This document shows, one piece after another, positions 8,540-16,449 of a stretch of 47,783 nt of DNA. A program made the translations under genes and the position numbers. Source of the stretch: JAWXVD01 sp044425705. GTDB lineage: Bacteria > Bacillota > Clostridia > Lachnospirales > Lachnospiraceae. The notes beneath the pieces were generated by a model, which saw only the letters and a program-made list of their open reading frames with translations, ran no database searches and was not told where the DNA came from. The stretch covers positions 1-47,783 of the forward strand of contig JAWXVD010000014.1 of assembly GCA_044425705.1 (NCBI GenBank). Reading direction: 5' to 3'. The number at the start of each line of letters is the position of its first letter. The stretch's first letter is position 1.

Positions 8540-8751
8540 GCAGTCACCTGAAAATATAATACCTTCCCAAAGTCCGTTGCTTTAATTGCTGCCTTAGCTG
8601 TATCTACTGCTGTTTTTGATTCTCCACCAGATACTTCAAATGACAATTTAATTCCTTTTTTTTCTACAAATTTATACGTAATTGTACTTTCTAGTTTCTC
8701 TAATAAATCTATTATTTCTTGCTGTTTTAATGCACTTGAAATGTAAATCAT
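8536..8751 (-). CDS. Small 71-aa protein of unknown function in a PTS operon
   Basis: Not recognised. The sequence MIYISSALKQQEIIDLLEKLESTITYKF, then KGIKLSFEVSG, AVDTAKAAIKATDFGKVLYFQV suggests a compact alpha/beta fold with two helices and about three strands, without signal peptide or membrane segment. It starts 3 bp after the IIA stop with GGAG at 6 bases, and its stop overlaps the start of the 52-aa membrane protein. It is an integral operon member, so it may modulate or assist the PTS or the DUF871 enzyme. It has no HPr-like histidine motif and no IIA/IIB active-site motif. Confidence 0.8.
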   Translation of the reverse strand: MIYISSALKQQEIIDLLEKLESTITYKFVEKKGIKLSFEVSGGESKTAVDTAKAAIKATDFGKVLYFQVTA

Positions 8752-8754
8752 GTT

Positions 8755-9072
8755 TTACTCCTTTTCATCTAGTCTTTTATATAAATCAATAAATTCTGTT
8801 GCTAAAATGCGAAAACCTTCTGCACTCATCAATTGGTCTTCTGCATGAATTAATAAAATATGTCCTGTTGTGAATTCTTTTTCTACTTCTGATTCAAATA
8901 GAGAAAGATGTGCATGATGTCCTTCCGCAAAACTTACTGCCCCTTTTTCCATCAATGCTTCTGCTTCTGCATAATTTCCTTTCTTTGCCTCACCAATTGC
9001 CATAACAAAAGAAGAACGCGCTTCTCCTACTGCCGATATTATTCCAAAACATGTCATTTCTAAATCAATCAT
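8755..9072 (-). CDS. PTS lactose/cellobiose-family IIA component
   Basis: A 105-aa all-helical IIA of the Lac family. It receives phosphate from HPr on the histidine in LLIHAEDQLMSAE and passes it to IIB; the other conserved histidines are in EGHHAHLSLFE. Family IIAs form trimers of three-helix bundles. The frame opens at TTG 9093, but ATG at 9072 gives the family start MIDLEMTCFG and is preceded by GGAAAGGAAAG. It is separated from IIC by a 300-bp structured gap, unlike the tightly packed genes downstream. Confidence 0.94.
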   Translation of the reverse strand: MIDLEMTCFGIISAVGEARSSFVMAIGEAKKGNYAEAEALMEKGAVSFAEGHHAHLSLFESEVEKEFTTGHILLIHAEDQLMSAEGFRILATEFIDLYKRLDEKE

Positions 9073-9170
9073 TCTATTATCTTTCCTTTCCAATAGTTTT
9101 TCCTACTTGCTACATTTTATAAATTGAATCATTCAATAAAATTAATATACTGAACTTGTCTTATTTTCCT

Positions 9171-9260
9171 GAATATTCGTTCAGCCATCACCAAACTCAT
9201 AATACATGAGCGATTTCGCTATGTAACACTAGAATCAAAGTGATGGCCGAACATTTATTA
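9171..9260 (-). repeat. Nested inverted repeat between IIC and IIA genes
   Basis: Outer arms GTTCAGCCATCAC (9179-9191) and GTGATGGCCGAAC (9240-9252) pair with one mismatch (a G-U pair if transcribed plus-wise). Inside is a second hairpin, ACATGAGCGA/TCGCTATGT (9204-9224), with a 2-base loop. The 303-bp space between IIC and IIA holds no gene. In the minus-strand transcript this could protect the 3' end of the IIB-IIC message or attenuate read-through into IIA. No T-run follows, so it is not a simple terminator. Confidence 0.65.
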
Positions 9261-9375
9261 TATTTAATTATAAATCATTTTGAATCAAATATTGATATTG
9301 TAATTCTCTATCATTTTTAGATTGAAACTTTTTTCATTCATTTCTATCTATTGTTATTTTACCTTTGTGAATATC

Positions 9376-10656
9376 TTATTCTTCTACAGTCTTTTTGTTA
9401 GCGATTAGTACGAACACGCCCCAAATCACTACTGCGATTACCAAGTTAATAAGTGCTAATAAACCTGCCATTACACTACCACCTGTTGCTAAGTAAGCAT
9501 AAAGTACTGGTGGAATTACCCATGGAATTGCTGCAATAACTGGTGGTACTAAACCAATTGCTGTTGCCGCGTAAGCGATTGACACTAAAACTGCTGGTAC
9601 TAATGTAAATGGAATCACATAAATTGGGTTTAATACGATTGGAATACCAAACATAACAGGTTCATTAATATTGAAAAGACCCATTGGTGCAGCCACTTTG
9701 GCTACGGCTCTTTCACCTTCTACTTTACTTAAAACGAGAATTGCAATGATTAAAGCGATAGTACATCCAGCTCCACCCATCCAAGCAAATGCGTCAAATG
9801 ATCCACGTGTCCAAATATATGGTAATGCTGTTCCTGCTTCCACTGCTTCCGTGTTAGCATATAATGCTGGTAAATAAATACCATCTAATGCTGGTGCAAG
9901 TACGTTAGTTCCATGTAAACCTAAGAACCAGAATAAACTTACTGCGATAGTTGTTAATAATACAGCTCCGTATCCTTGTGAAAGATTAAGGAATGGTGTT
10001 TGTACATATTTCATAATTAAATCACTTACAGATGTTTCTAAGAAAGTAGCTACTAAATAACCAATTGTACCCCAAATATAAATTGCGATTGTTCCAGGAA
10101 TGATAGCTGCAAATGCTTTATTAACTCCAGGAGGTACACTGTCTGGTAATTTAATAATGATATTTTTTTGTGTTAATTTAACAAAAATCATTGCTGATGT
10201 TAAACCAACGATCATTGCTGTGAATAAACCAGCTGAGTTTGTATATCCCCAACCTATGTATCCCCAGGCTCCAATCGATTCGCCAGCTTCTGTTGTTGCA
10301 TATGCCATTTGAGGTGTGATAGCGATCATAGATGCAAATGCTACGATACCACCTGCTAATGGGTTAATGTCATAACTATTTGTTAAGCAATAACCAAGTG
10401 CAAATACAAATGCTAATGAGATAATAGCGATTGTGCCCCACCATACATTACCATTAACTGAAATAATTGGTGTCATTGCTGTTACAAATCCGTCCCATCC
10501 TGCTGCTGATGGTAAATCTCTTAAAAATACGTTTAATAATACTGCGATAGAACCTGCCATAGTAATAGGCATAATTCCGATAAATGCATCTCTAATTGCT
10601 ACAAGATGTCTTTGTGATGAAATTTTTGCTGCGATTGCTAATAATTTGTCTCCCAT
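9376..10656 (-). CDS. PTS lactose/cellobiose-family IIC permease
   Basis: A 426-aa polytopic membrane permease of the CelB/LicC/LacE-type IIC family, which translocates a beta-linked disaccharide and presents it for phosphorylation. Family features are the N-terminal SSQRHLVAIRDAFIGIMPITMAGS and the conserved loop GLFNINEPVMFGIPIVLNPI. About ten hydrophobic segments are visible. No IIB or IIA domain is fused. It lies 105 bp behind IIB with AAGGAG before the ATG. The substrate cannot be read from sequence; the presence of a MupG/DUF871 protein and NagB points to an amino-sugar disaccharide. Confidence 0.95.
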   Translation of the reverse strand: MGDKLLAIAAKISSQRHLVAIRDAFIGIMPITMAGSIAVLLNVFLRDLPSAAGWDGFVTAMTPIISVNGNVWWGTIAIISLAFVFALGYCLTNSYDINPLAGGIVAFASMIAITPQMAYATTEAGESIGAWGYIGWGYTNSAGLFTAMIVGLTSAMIFVKLTQKNIIIKLPDSVPPGVNKAFAAIIPGTIAIYIWGTIGYLVATFLETSVSDLIMKYVQTPFLNLSQGYGAVLLTTIAVSLFWFLGLHGTNVLAPALDGIYLPALYANTEAVEAGTALPYIWTRGSFDAFAWMGGAGCTIALIIAILVLSKVEGERAVAKVAAPMGLFNINEPVMFGIPIVLNPIYVIPFTLVPAVLVSIAYAATAIGLVPPVIAAIPWVIPPVLYAYLATGGSVMAGLLALINLVIAVVIWGVFVLIANKKTVEE

Positions 10657-10761
10657 TCTTTCTCTCCTTTTTCTCTTTTATTTTTCTCTTGTTGATTTTG
10701 TAAAAATTTGTATTGCTTCTACATTCAATTAGACTTCTCGATTCCGTCTGTTGATTTTTGT

Positions 10762-11061
10762 TTAGCCAATCATTTCTAATGCTTTATTTAAGATTGCTTC
10801 CCCATTCATCATGCCATAATCTCTCATGTCAATTACTCCAACTGGTTTATCACCAGCAATCCCTTTCATCTTTTCAAGCAAGTATTTTACTTGTGGACCT
10901 AGCATTATGATATCTGCTTCACCAACATTATCTTTTGCTAAAGCGTCACCAACTGCCCAAATTTTTGCTTCGATGCCTTTTGCCTGTGCAGCTGCTTCCA
11001 TTTTCTTTACAACAATACTCGTAGACATACCTGCTGAACATACTAATAAAATTTTCTTCAT
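10762..11061 (-). CDS. PTS lactose/cellobiose-family IIB component
   Basis: A 99-aa cytoplasmic IIB that takes phosphate on the cysteine of KKILLVCSAGMSTSIVVKK (Cys8) and phosphorylates sugar bound to IIC. The fold resembles low-molecular-weight tyrosine phosphatases (CxxxxxS loop). The ribosome site AGGAGGG is very strong. It is the first gene of the PTS series, behind about 450 bp of non-coding DNA that carries two promoter candidates and three operators. Confidence 0.95.
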   Translation of the reverse strand: MKKILLVCSAGMSTSIVVKKMEAAAQAKGIEAKIWAVGDALAKDNVGEADIIMLGPQVKYLLEKMKGIAGDKPVGVIDMRDYGMMNGEAILNKALEMIG

Positions 11062-11119
11062 CCTATCCCTCCTTATATGAAATAAATACGTTTTTTAACA
11101 TAATAATAACCATCATTTT

Positions 11120-11147
11120 AACATAGTCTGATAATTCTGTATGTAAA
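11120..11147 (-). promoter_or_regulatory. Candidate promoter proximal to PTS operon
   Basis: On the minus strand TTTACA (11142-11147), 16 bases and TATGTT (11120-11125), about 60 bp upstream of the IIB start. A second -10 (TATAAT, 11195-11200) lies directly beside the operator array. Which one is used cannot be decided from sequence. Confidence 0.4.
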
Positions 11148-11194
11148 AGGCAAATTACCGTTCAGAAATCTCATTCACCCTATAACCTACGTAA

Positions 11195-11246
11195 ATTATA
11201 TTCTGTGGTATATATCATGTTGTATATACCATGTGGTATATACCAT
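11195..11246 (-). promoter_or_regulatory. Triple operator array with a candidate -10 box
   Basis: Three 12-bp palindromes lie head to tail: TGGTATATATCA (11206-11217), TTGTATATACCA (11220-11231) and TGGTATATACCA (11234-11245). The third is perfect and the others have one mismatch each. The repeat period is exactly 14 bp. On the minus strand a TATAAT (11195-11200) follows immediately, so the array covers its -35 region. The shape matches NagR/DasR-type GntR operators, and a UTRA GntR gene lies in the same gene series. Confidence 0.8.
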
Positions 11247-11437
11247 CTTTAGATAGATATTACTATAACTTTGTAAAAATAGCAATATATTTTGTAAAAA
11301 TTATTGCCAAAATCTTATTTTCATCACATATCACAATTTCATCATGTACTATTTGTATATTTTCACCAATAAAAAATATTTTATACACATTCATCATAGA
11401 ATAAAAATTCATTATGTATATGCGAACTATAACCAAC

Positions 11438-11480
11438 AAAAAAGAATACTCCAGCAACTCTTTTGCTTTCGTATTCTTCC
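11438..11480 (-). terminator. Intrinsic terminator of the LacI gene
   Basis: Read on the minus strand, AAGAATAC (11471-11478) pairs with GTATTCTT (11442-11449), with an inner AGCAA/TTGCT stem, then runs into TTTTTTG. It lies about 30 bp after the LacI stop. Bases 11247-11437 have no gene or motif I recognise; the short reading frame there looks like chance. Confidence 0.75.
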
Positions 11481-11511
11481 TTATATTCTTCTTTATTCAC
11501 TTAATTTATAT

Positions 11512-12525
11512 CTATGAAATCTTACAAATAGATTTTCCTTCTATCAGTCTACCCTCTACTATAATATGTTCCATTAGCGTACTTTTAGGCTTTTCAATTA
11601 ACTGAATCAATTTTTCTGCTGCTAATTTCCCCATTTCCATGGTTCCTTGTCGAATGGTTGTCAACTTCGGTTCAATCTGTGCTGCAATGTTAATCCCATC
11701 ATAACCAGCAATAGAAATATCTTCTGGAATATTAAGATTTTTATTCTTAATTGCGTTCATGCCTCCGATTGCTGCGAAGTCATCTGGGTAAATAATGCAG
11801 GTTGGAGGATTCACTAATTCTAACAATCGATTTGTAAATTCCATTGTACTTGTCAGTTCACGATACTCACCTTCCAACACATATTCTTGCGGAATTTGTA
11901 TTCCTAGTTCCTCCACAGTTTTATAAAAGCTTGTCAGACGACTTCTCGTAACTGCGGAATCTTTCCCATGAATATAAGCTATTTTCCGATGCCCTTGTCC
12001 ATAAATATAGGTAACTAGCTCTTCCATCCCCTTAATGTTATTAGATTGAACAGCCATTCGATTATTAAACACATGATCGATAGTAACAACAGGTAAATCG
12101 CTCTGCACCAATTCTATTACCTCTGGATCATCAAATTTCACGCAAGCGATTACTACTCCATCAACACCGCGATACTTACTGTGCTCCAAATAAGACATAG
12201 AGCCTTTCCGTGCCTTATTGCAATTAATAAATGTAATATCATACCCTTGCTCCTCAGCCGTAACCTTAAAGCTCTCCAAAACACTTGCAAAATAATCATG
12301 AGTCAATCCACTTTGTGCTTCATCAACGAATAGTACACCTAAATCATAGCTCCTATTAGTCTTTAGTGCTCTTGCTGAAGAATTAGGAAAATATCCCATC
12401 TCTTTAGCAACCCTTCTAATATATTCTTTTGTTCCCTCTCCAATATCATTTCGATCACTTAATGCTTTGCTAACTGTAGAGACAGATACTCCACATGCTG
12501 CTGATACGTCTTTCATTGATACCAT
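11512..12525 (-). CDS. LacI-family regulator of the cello-oligosaccharide genes
   Basis: A 337-aa repressor: helix-turn-helix plus hinge (MKDVSAACGVSVSTVSKALS, then RALKTNRSYDLGVLF) and a periplasmic-binding-protein-like sugar sensor with PEDISIAGYDG near the C-terminus. The start is ATG 12525, 6 bases after AGGAGAG; the frame extends 17 codons further without a ribosome site. It lies downstream of the ABC permease genes behind its own strong promoter, which carries an ACTCAATCGTTTTCG site just after the -10. The same site recurs before the ABC operon and the phosphorylase, so this protein is the likely binder at all of them. Ligand probably cellobiose or a cello-oligosaccharide, by context. 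Confidence 0.93.
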   Translation of the reverse strand: MVSMKDVSAACGVSVSTVSKALSDRNDIGEGTKEYIRRVAKEMGYFPNSSARALKTNRSYDLGVLFVDEAQSGLTHDYFASVLESFKVTAEEQGYDITFINCNKARKGSMSYLEHSKYRGVDGVVIACVKFDDPEVIELVQSDLPVVTIDHVFNNRMAVQSNNIKGMEELVTYIYGQGHRKIAYIHGKDSAVTRSRLTSFYKTVEELGIQIPQEYVLEGEYRELTSTMEFTNRLLELVNPPTCIIYPDDFAAIGGMNAIKNKNLNIPEDISIAGYDGINIAAQIEPKLTTIRQGTMEMGKLAAEKLIQLIEKPKSTLMEHIIVEGRLIEGKSICKIS

Positions 12526-12645
12526 GTTCTTCTCTCCTAAGTGTAACTGATTTCTATCATTAGTCGCTGTTCTCACCTAGGTGCAAACAACAGTCTTCCT
12601 CAATATTACGTATTTTTACATTTCATCACCGCAAATCCCCCTACC

Positions 12646-12660
12646 ACTCAATCGTTTTCG
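12646..12660 (-). promoter_or_regulatory. LacI-type operator at the regulator's own promoter
   Basis: ACTCAATCGTTTTCG, reading CGAAAACGATTGAGT on the minus strand, with a central CG typical of LacI-family sites. It starts 8 bp downstream of the -10 box of the promoter at 12669-12697, so a bound repressor would cover the transcription start. Confidence 0.75.
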
Positions 12661-12668
12661 TTTCTATA

Positions 12669-12697
12669 ATTATATGATAATTCCATTATTTTTTCAA
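12669..12697 (-). promoter_or_regulatory. Promoter of the LacI regulator
   Basis: Minus strand TTGAAA (12692-12697), 17 bases and TATAAT (12669-12674), followed by the operator. Its layout is nearly the same as that of the ABC operon promoter at 16299-16327. Confidence 0.8.
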
Positions 12698-12719
12698 TAT
12701 TTATTTACTTTGCGGTATT

Positions 12720-13589
12720 TTATTCCTTTACTCCACCCAGTGCTACACCTTCAATAATATATTTTGACAATGCGAAATATGCCACAAAGATAGGAATAAT
12801 CGTAATCACCAATCCTACATAAATAATTCCATAATCCGTTCTAAAACGCTCCCCTCTCATCAATTGCACAAACATGGGTAGGGTATACTTTTTCTGAGAT
12901 GATAAAATCATAGATGGCGTATAGAAGTTATTCCAGGATGCAATAAAGCAGAATATCGCTTGTGTTGCAACTGCCGGTTTCATAAGTGGCACTGCCATCT
13001 TATTAAATGTATGGAATTCTTTCGATCCATCAATTCTAGCCGAATCTATAATTTCAAGAGGTAAGGAACTAACCATAAATTGCTTCATAAAGAATACAGT
13101 GGCAGGTGCTGCAACGGCTGGTAATATCAATGGTATGTAACTGTCACCCAACCCAATCTGATACACGAATTTAAAGAATCCTATAGAAGACACTTGTACC
13201 GGTATCATCATAATTGCCATAATAAATGCCCACGAAAAATCTCGCCCTTTAAATCGATATACGGTAACTCCATATGCCGTTAATGTAGAAAAATATACAC
13301 ATAACACTGTTGAAAATACAGCAATCACCAAGCTGTTAGTCATATATCTCCACAATGGTACATTGGCATTACATTCTGCTACTAATTTATAAAAATTCTC
13401 CACGATATGTGTGGATGGAATCAAACTAAAACTAGATTGAATATCTACACTTGCACGGGTGGCATTTACAATCATAATCCAAAACGGAATAAGGCTTAGG
13501 ATACACAAGAAAATGCAAACTACATTTCTAAGTATTTTATTCACTAAAATACTTGTATGTTCATTTATTATGTTTTCATTTTTCTTCAT
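12720..13589 (-). CDS. Sugar ABC transporter permease (MalG type)
   Basis: A 289-aa inner-membrane permease of the carbohydrate uptake CUT1 class with six hydrophobic segments. The EAA loop that contacts the ATPase is visible as IDSARIDGSKEFHTFNKMAVPLMKPA (about residue 180). It starts one base after the stop of the MalF-type gene, whose end supplies its ribosome site (GGTGGGG), so the two are translated together. No ATPase gene lies in this operon; CUT1 systems in Firmicutes commonly share an MsmK/UgpC-type ATPase encoded elsewhere. Confidence 0.95.
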   Translation of the reverse strand: MKKNENIINEHTSILVNKILRNVVCIFLCILSLIPFWIMIVNATRASVDIQSSFSLIPSTHIVENFYKLVAECNANVPLWRYMTNSLVIAVFSTVLCVYFSTLTAYGVTVYRFKGRDFSWAFIMAIMMIPVQVSSIGFFKFVYQIGLGDSYIPLILPAVAAPATVFFMKQFMVSSLPLEIIDSARIDGSKEFHTFNKMAVPLMKPAVATQAIFCFIASWNNFYTPSMILSSQKKYTLPMFVQLMRGERFRTDYGIIYVGLVITIIPIFVAYFALSKYIIEGVALGGVKE

Positions 13590-13590
13590 C

Positions 13591-14607
13591 TTATTTCCCC
13601 ACCTTTCCTGCTGTAGATTTTTGTACTGCTTTGATAAGTTTTTTCTCTTTTATAGCATCCTTATCTCGCATAATATAAAACATCACTAGACTGATAAATA
13701 AAGTCACTATAAATAATATGACGGAAGAAGCTGCTGCCTTTCCCATTTGCTTCGATCCAGTAAATGCTAATTCTCTTATATACATGGTAATTGTTCTCGT
13801 TGTATAATCCGGATCACCATATCCGCTTGTGGTTAATAATTTAGGAATGTCATACATTTGCAATCCTCCAATTACTGAATTTACTAATGTAAATAACATA
13901 ATCGGCCTAAGTAACGGAAGGGTAATTCCTTTAAATATCTGAAAGCTAGTAGCACCATCCACACGAGCCGCTTCAAATAATGCTGGACTAATACCCAAAA
14001 TACCTGCCGTTAATATAATCATGGTATTTCCATACCACATCCAAAAGTTAATAAAAGCAATAATTCCTCTTGTTGACCAAGTATAACTAAAGAATCGATA
14101 TGCTTCCTTTATTACACCCCATTCAACCAACACTTGATTAATCGGACCATTAGGATAATTAAACAAACTATAGAACAATACAGAAATGGTAGCTGCCGTA
14201 ATAATATTTGGCATAAAAACTAACATTTTGTATGCCCCTTGTGCTTTCATCTTGACTCTTGTATCTGTAAACCATATTGCTAGCAATAGCGCCAATAAAA
14301 TCTGAGGCACAAAATTCATAAACCACATAACAATTGTATTTCTTAGTGCGTCAATGGTAAATGTATCAAGGAATACACCTTCTCTACTAAATAACACATC
14401 TTTAAAATTCGCTAATCCATTAAATGTTGGGCCTACTTCTTGATTAAACATGGTGTCCGTATAATTCTCGCAAAATGCTAATCCTATCGTATAAATAAGT
14501 GGCCATAATTGGAAAAATAAGAATATAATAAAAAATGGCGCTATAAAATAATATCCATATCTACCATATTCAACTGTTTTTCTTCTTTGTTTTTGTTGCT
14601 TTGCCAT
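13591..14607 (-). CDS. Sugar ABC transporter permease (MalF type)
   Basis: A 338-aa CUT1 permease with an N-terminal basic stretch (KQQKQRRKTVEYGRYGYYF), a first helix at about 18-40 and five more. The EAA motif EAARVDGATSFQIFKGITLPLLRP lies near residue 205. It pairs with the MalG-type subunit directly downstream to form the channel. The C-terminus has an unusually long basic tail (DKDAIKEKKLIKAVQKSTAGKVGK). It follows the binding-protein gene after 93 bp that contain a strong hairpin. Confidence 0.95.
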   Translation of the reverse strand: MAKQQKQRRKTVEYGRYGYYFIAPFFIIFLFFQLWPLIYTIGLAFCENYTDTMFNQEVGPTFNGLANFKDVLFSREGVFLDTFTIDALRNTIVMWFMNFVPQILLALLLAIWFTDTRVKMKAQGAYKMLVFMPNIITAATISVLFYSLFNYPNGPINQVLVEWGVIKEAYRFFSYTWSTRGIIAFINFWMWYGNTMIILTAGILGISPALFEAARVDGATSFQIFKGITLPLLRPIMLFTLVNSVIGGLQMYDIPKLLTTSGYGDPDYTTRTITMYIRELAFTGSKQMGKAAASSVILFIVTLFISLVMFYIMRDKDAIKEKKLIKAVQKSTAGKVGK

Positions 14608-14658
14608 ATTTTCACACCCCTATCCTTATACTCCATTACCATAATTTTCCTTATAAAA

Positions 14659-14688
14659 TTCTATACCGGCGCAAGCGCCGGTATAGAA
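14659..14688. repeat. GC-rich hairpin between binding-protein and permease genes
   Basis: A perfect 14-bp stem (TTCTATACCGGCGC / GCGCCGGTATAGAA) with an AA loop, much more GC-rich than the surroundings. It has no long T-run. Such stems after a binding-protein gene typically block 3' exonucleases so the binding protein is made in excess over the membrane subunits. Confidence 0.85.
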
Positions 14689-14700
14689 GAAAATATTATA

Positions 14701-16098
14701 TTATTCTACAGTTACACTTGGGTATGCTTCTTGTACAGCAGTCTTGAAATCTGCAATTGCAGTTTCTTTATCTTTTTGGCCAATACTATATGCATCTAAT
14801 TGTGTTTGGAACAATTCATTTACTTTTTGATCATATGCACTCATCCAAGAAACGTCTACTTGTTCTGCTAATGGTGAGAATACTTCGATAAAATCTTGTC
14901 CGCCTAAGAACTCATATGCACCAAGTCCTTGATCAGAAAGTGTTTGCATAGCCGCTGTATTATTCACATAATCCAGTGTTTCCGATGACATAGATGTCAT
15001 AATTTCTGTATCACAGCAAAGTGCCTGCATAATTTGTCCTGCGAATGCTGTATCCGAACAATTAACTGTCGCACCTAACCATGTTCCACCCCAATAATAT
15101 GATTCTGGCCCTTGACACATAGCCCAGTCACCGTATGTACCTTCACCTACTGCTTCACCACCACAGTTAGCTTTAATTGTCCAGTGCAAGAACCATGTAC
15201 ATCCAAAGTAAGAGAATACATTGTCAGATGCTGCTCCAGCATTCCATTCTTCTGACCATGTTGATGTTTTACCTGTTAGGTTCTTTTCTTCAAGAACTTT
15301 TACAACGTCCATATATTCTTCCATTGCTGGATCCATAACGAATGTACCTGTTGCATCTACCCATGGACTTGTTTTATTTGCATTAAATACGTTAGAAACG
15401 TCAGCATTTGAAGAAAGCACTTTTAATTCTCCATTAGAATCAGCATTAAGCTTTTCGGCTGTTTCTAAGAATGTATCCCAATCTTTAAAGTATTCTTGTA
15501 CTTCTGCTGGGTCATCTGTTCCTAAGTACTCTAATGCCAAGCTCCTTCTATACATCATAGAACCTGGGCAGCTTTGCCACGAAAGACCTTTCAAAGAATC
15601 ATCTCTTTGATCTGTAGCAATGGTCAATGTATATGGATACATTTCTGTCAAATCAGCATCTGTAATTCCCAAATCCGTTACTGGTAATGTATAATCACTA
15701 TTGGTATATTTCATAATATAACCCGCTTCCATTGCGATTAAGTCAGGATATTCTTCTGCATCTGGCGTTTGCAACAAAGCATCAATTTTTTCTTGATACA
15801 CTGCACTATCACCAACATTTACATATACAACACGATCTTTCATTTCTGGGTATTTTGCATATACGAACTCTAATCTATCTCCTAACTCTGTATTCCACGA
15901 ATAGATATAGAATGGATCGCTTGAAACTTCAACTGTGTCTGCCTCTGCCACCTCCTCTGCAGGTGCTTCTGCCACATCTGCTGCAGGTGTCTCAGCACTA
16001 GTATCTGCCACTTCCTGATTCGCTGTACTTCCACAGCCTGAAATCATGCTCATTACCATAGTTGTTGCTAACAATACACTTACTAATTTTTTCTTCAT
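14701..16098 (-). CDS. Extracellular sugar-binding lipoprotein of an ABC transporter
   Basis: A 465-aa family-1 solute-binding protein. The N-terminus is a lipoprotein signal (MKKKLVSVLLATTMVMSMISGCG) with Cys22 as lipid anchor, then an Ala/Glu-rich linker (about 30-58) and a two-lobed binding domain rich in aromatic residues (WNAGAASDNVFSYFGCTWFLHW, YYWGGTWLGATVN), as expected for oligosaccharide binding. It is the first gene of the minus-strand operon and has the strong ribosome site GGGAGG. Divergence from a cellobiose phosphorylase and a shared operator make cellobiose or short cello-oligosaccharides the likely ligand; that is inferred from context. Confidence 0.93.
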   Translation of the reverse strand: MKKKLVSVLLATTMVMSMISGCGSTANQEVADTSAETPAADVAEAPAEEVAEADTVEVSSDPFYIYSWNTELGDRLEFVYAKYPEMKDRVVYVNVGDSAVYQEKIDALLQTPDAEEYPDLIAMEAGYIMKYTNSDYTLPVTDLGITDADLTEMYPYTLTIATDQRDDSLKGLSWQSCPGSMMYRRSLALEYLGTDDPAEVQEYFKDWDTFLETAEKLNADSNGELKVLSSNADVSNVFNANKTSPWVDATGTFVMDPAMEEYMDVVKVLEEKNLTGKTSTWSEEWNAGAASDNVFSYFGCTWFLHWTIKANCGGEAVGEGTYGDWAMCQGPESYYWGGTWLGATVNCSDTAFAGQIMQALCCDTEIMTSMSSETLDYVNNTAAMQTLSDQGLGAYEFLGGQDFIEVFSPLAEQVDVSWMSAYDQKVNELFQTQLDAYSIGQKDKETAIADFKTAVQEAYPSVTVE

Positions 16099-16134
16099 CC
16101 TTATACCTCCCTATATTATTGGTCAAGTTGCGCA

Positions 16135-16165
16135 ATTGATAAGTATATCCTTATACTCTATCAAT
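16135..16165 (-). promoter_or_regulatory. Leader hairpin of the ABC operon
   Basis: ATTGATA...TATCAAT arms enclose an AGTATA/TTATACT stem with a 3-base loop, about 36 bp before the binding-protein ATG. Its role is unknown; it may stabilise the 5' end of the message. Confidence 0.5.
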
Positions 16166-16276
16166 GCTAAAATAAGTTTGCGAGATCCTACGAACAAATC
16201 TTCTAGTACGCTAAGATTTTTATCTTAATTGCAATCATACCTTCTGTTATCGCGAATCATCTTGGTAAATAGTTCA

Positions 16277-16291
16277 ACTCAATCGTTTTCG
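16277..16291 (-). promoter_or_regulatory. LacI-type operator at the ABC operon promoter
   Basis: ACTCAATCGTTTTCG, identical over 15 bases to the site at 12646-12660. It begins 8 bp downstream of the -10 box, the same geometry as at the regulator's own promoter. Confidence 0.8.
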
Positions 16292-16298
16292 TAGTTTT

Positions 16299-16327
16299 AT
16301 TATATGATATATGTGATATAATTTCAA
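16299..16327 (-). promoter_or_regulatory. Promoter of the cello-oligosaccharide ABC operon
   Basis: Minus strand TTGAAA (16322-16327), 17 bases and TATAAT (16299-16304). The transcription start would fall inside or beside the operator. Confidence 0.82.
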
Positions 16328-16449
16328 TATATTTTTGATATATTTATGTTATTTTTATCATTTTCAGCACTTTTTACTATATAAGCCAAATAAAATACCC
16401 ATTTAACCATCTTATTTCATGTTTTATTTGTGATTATGCACAATTCGTT

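Noticed and set aside
11263..11457. Minus-strand frame of 64 codons in the gap between LacI and the PTS genes
   Set aside because: Low-complexity, AT-driven Ile/Phe/Lys composition, no ribosome site, and it begins inside the LacI terminator region.
15221..15610. Plus-strand frame of 129 codons inside the binding-protein gene
   Set aside because: Entirely antisense to a clearly coding gene and made of serine/phenylalanine-rich shadow sequence.
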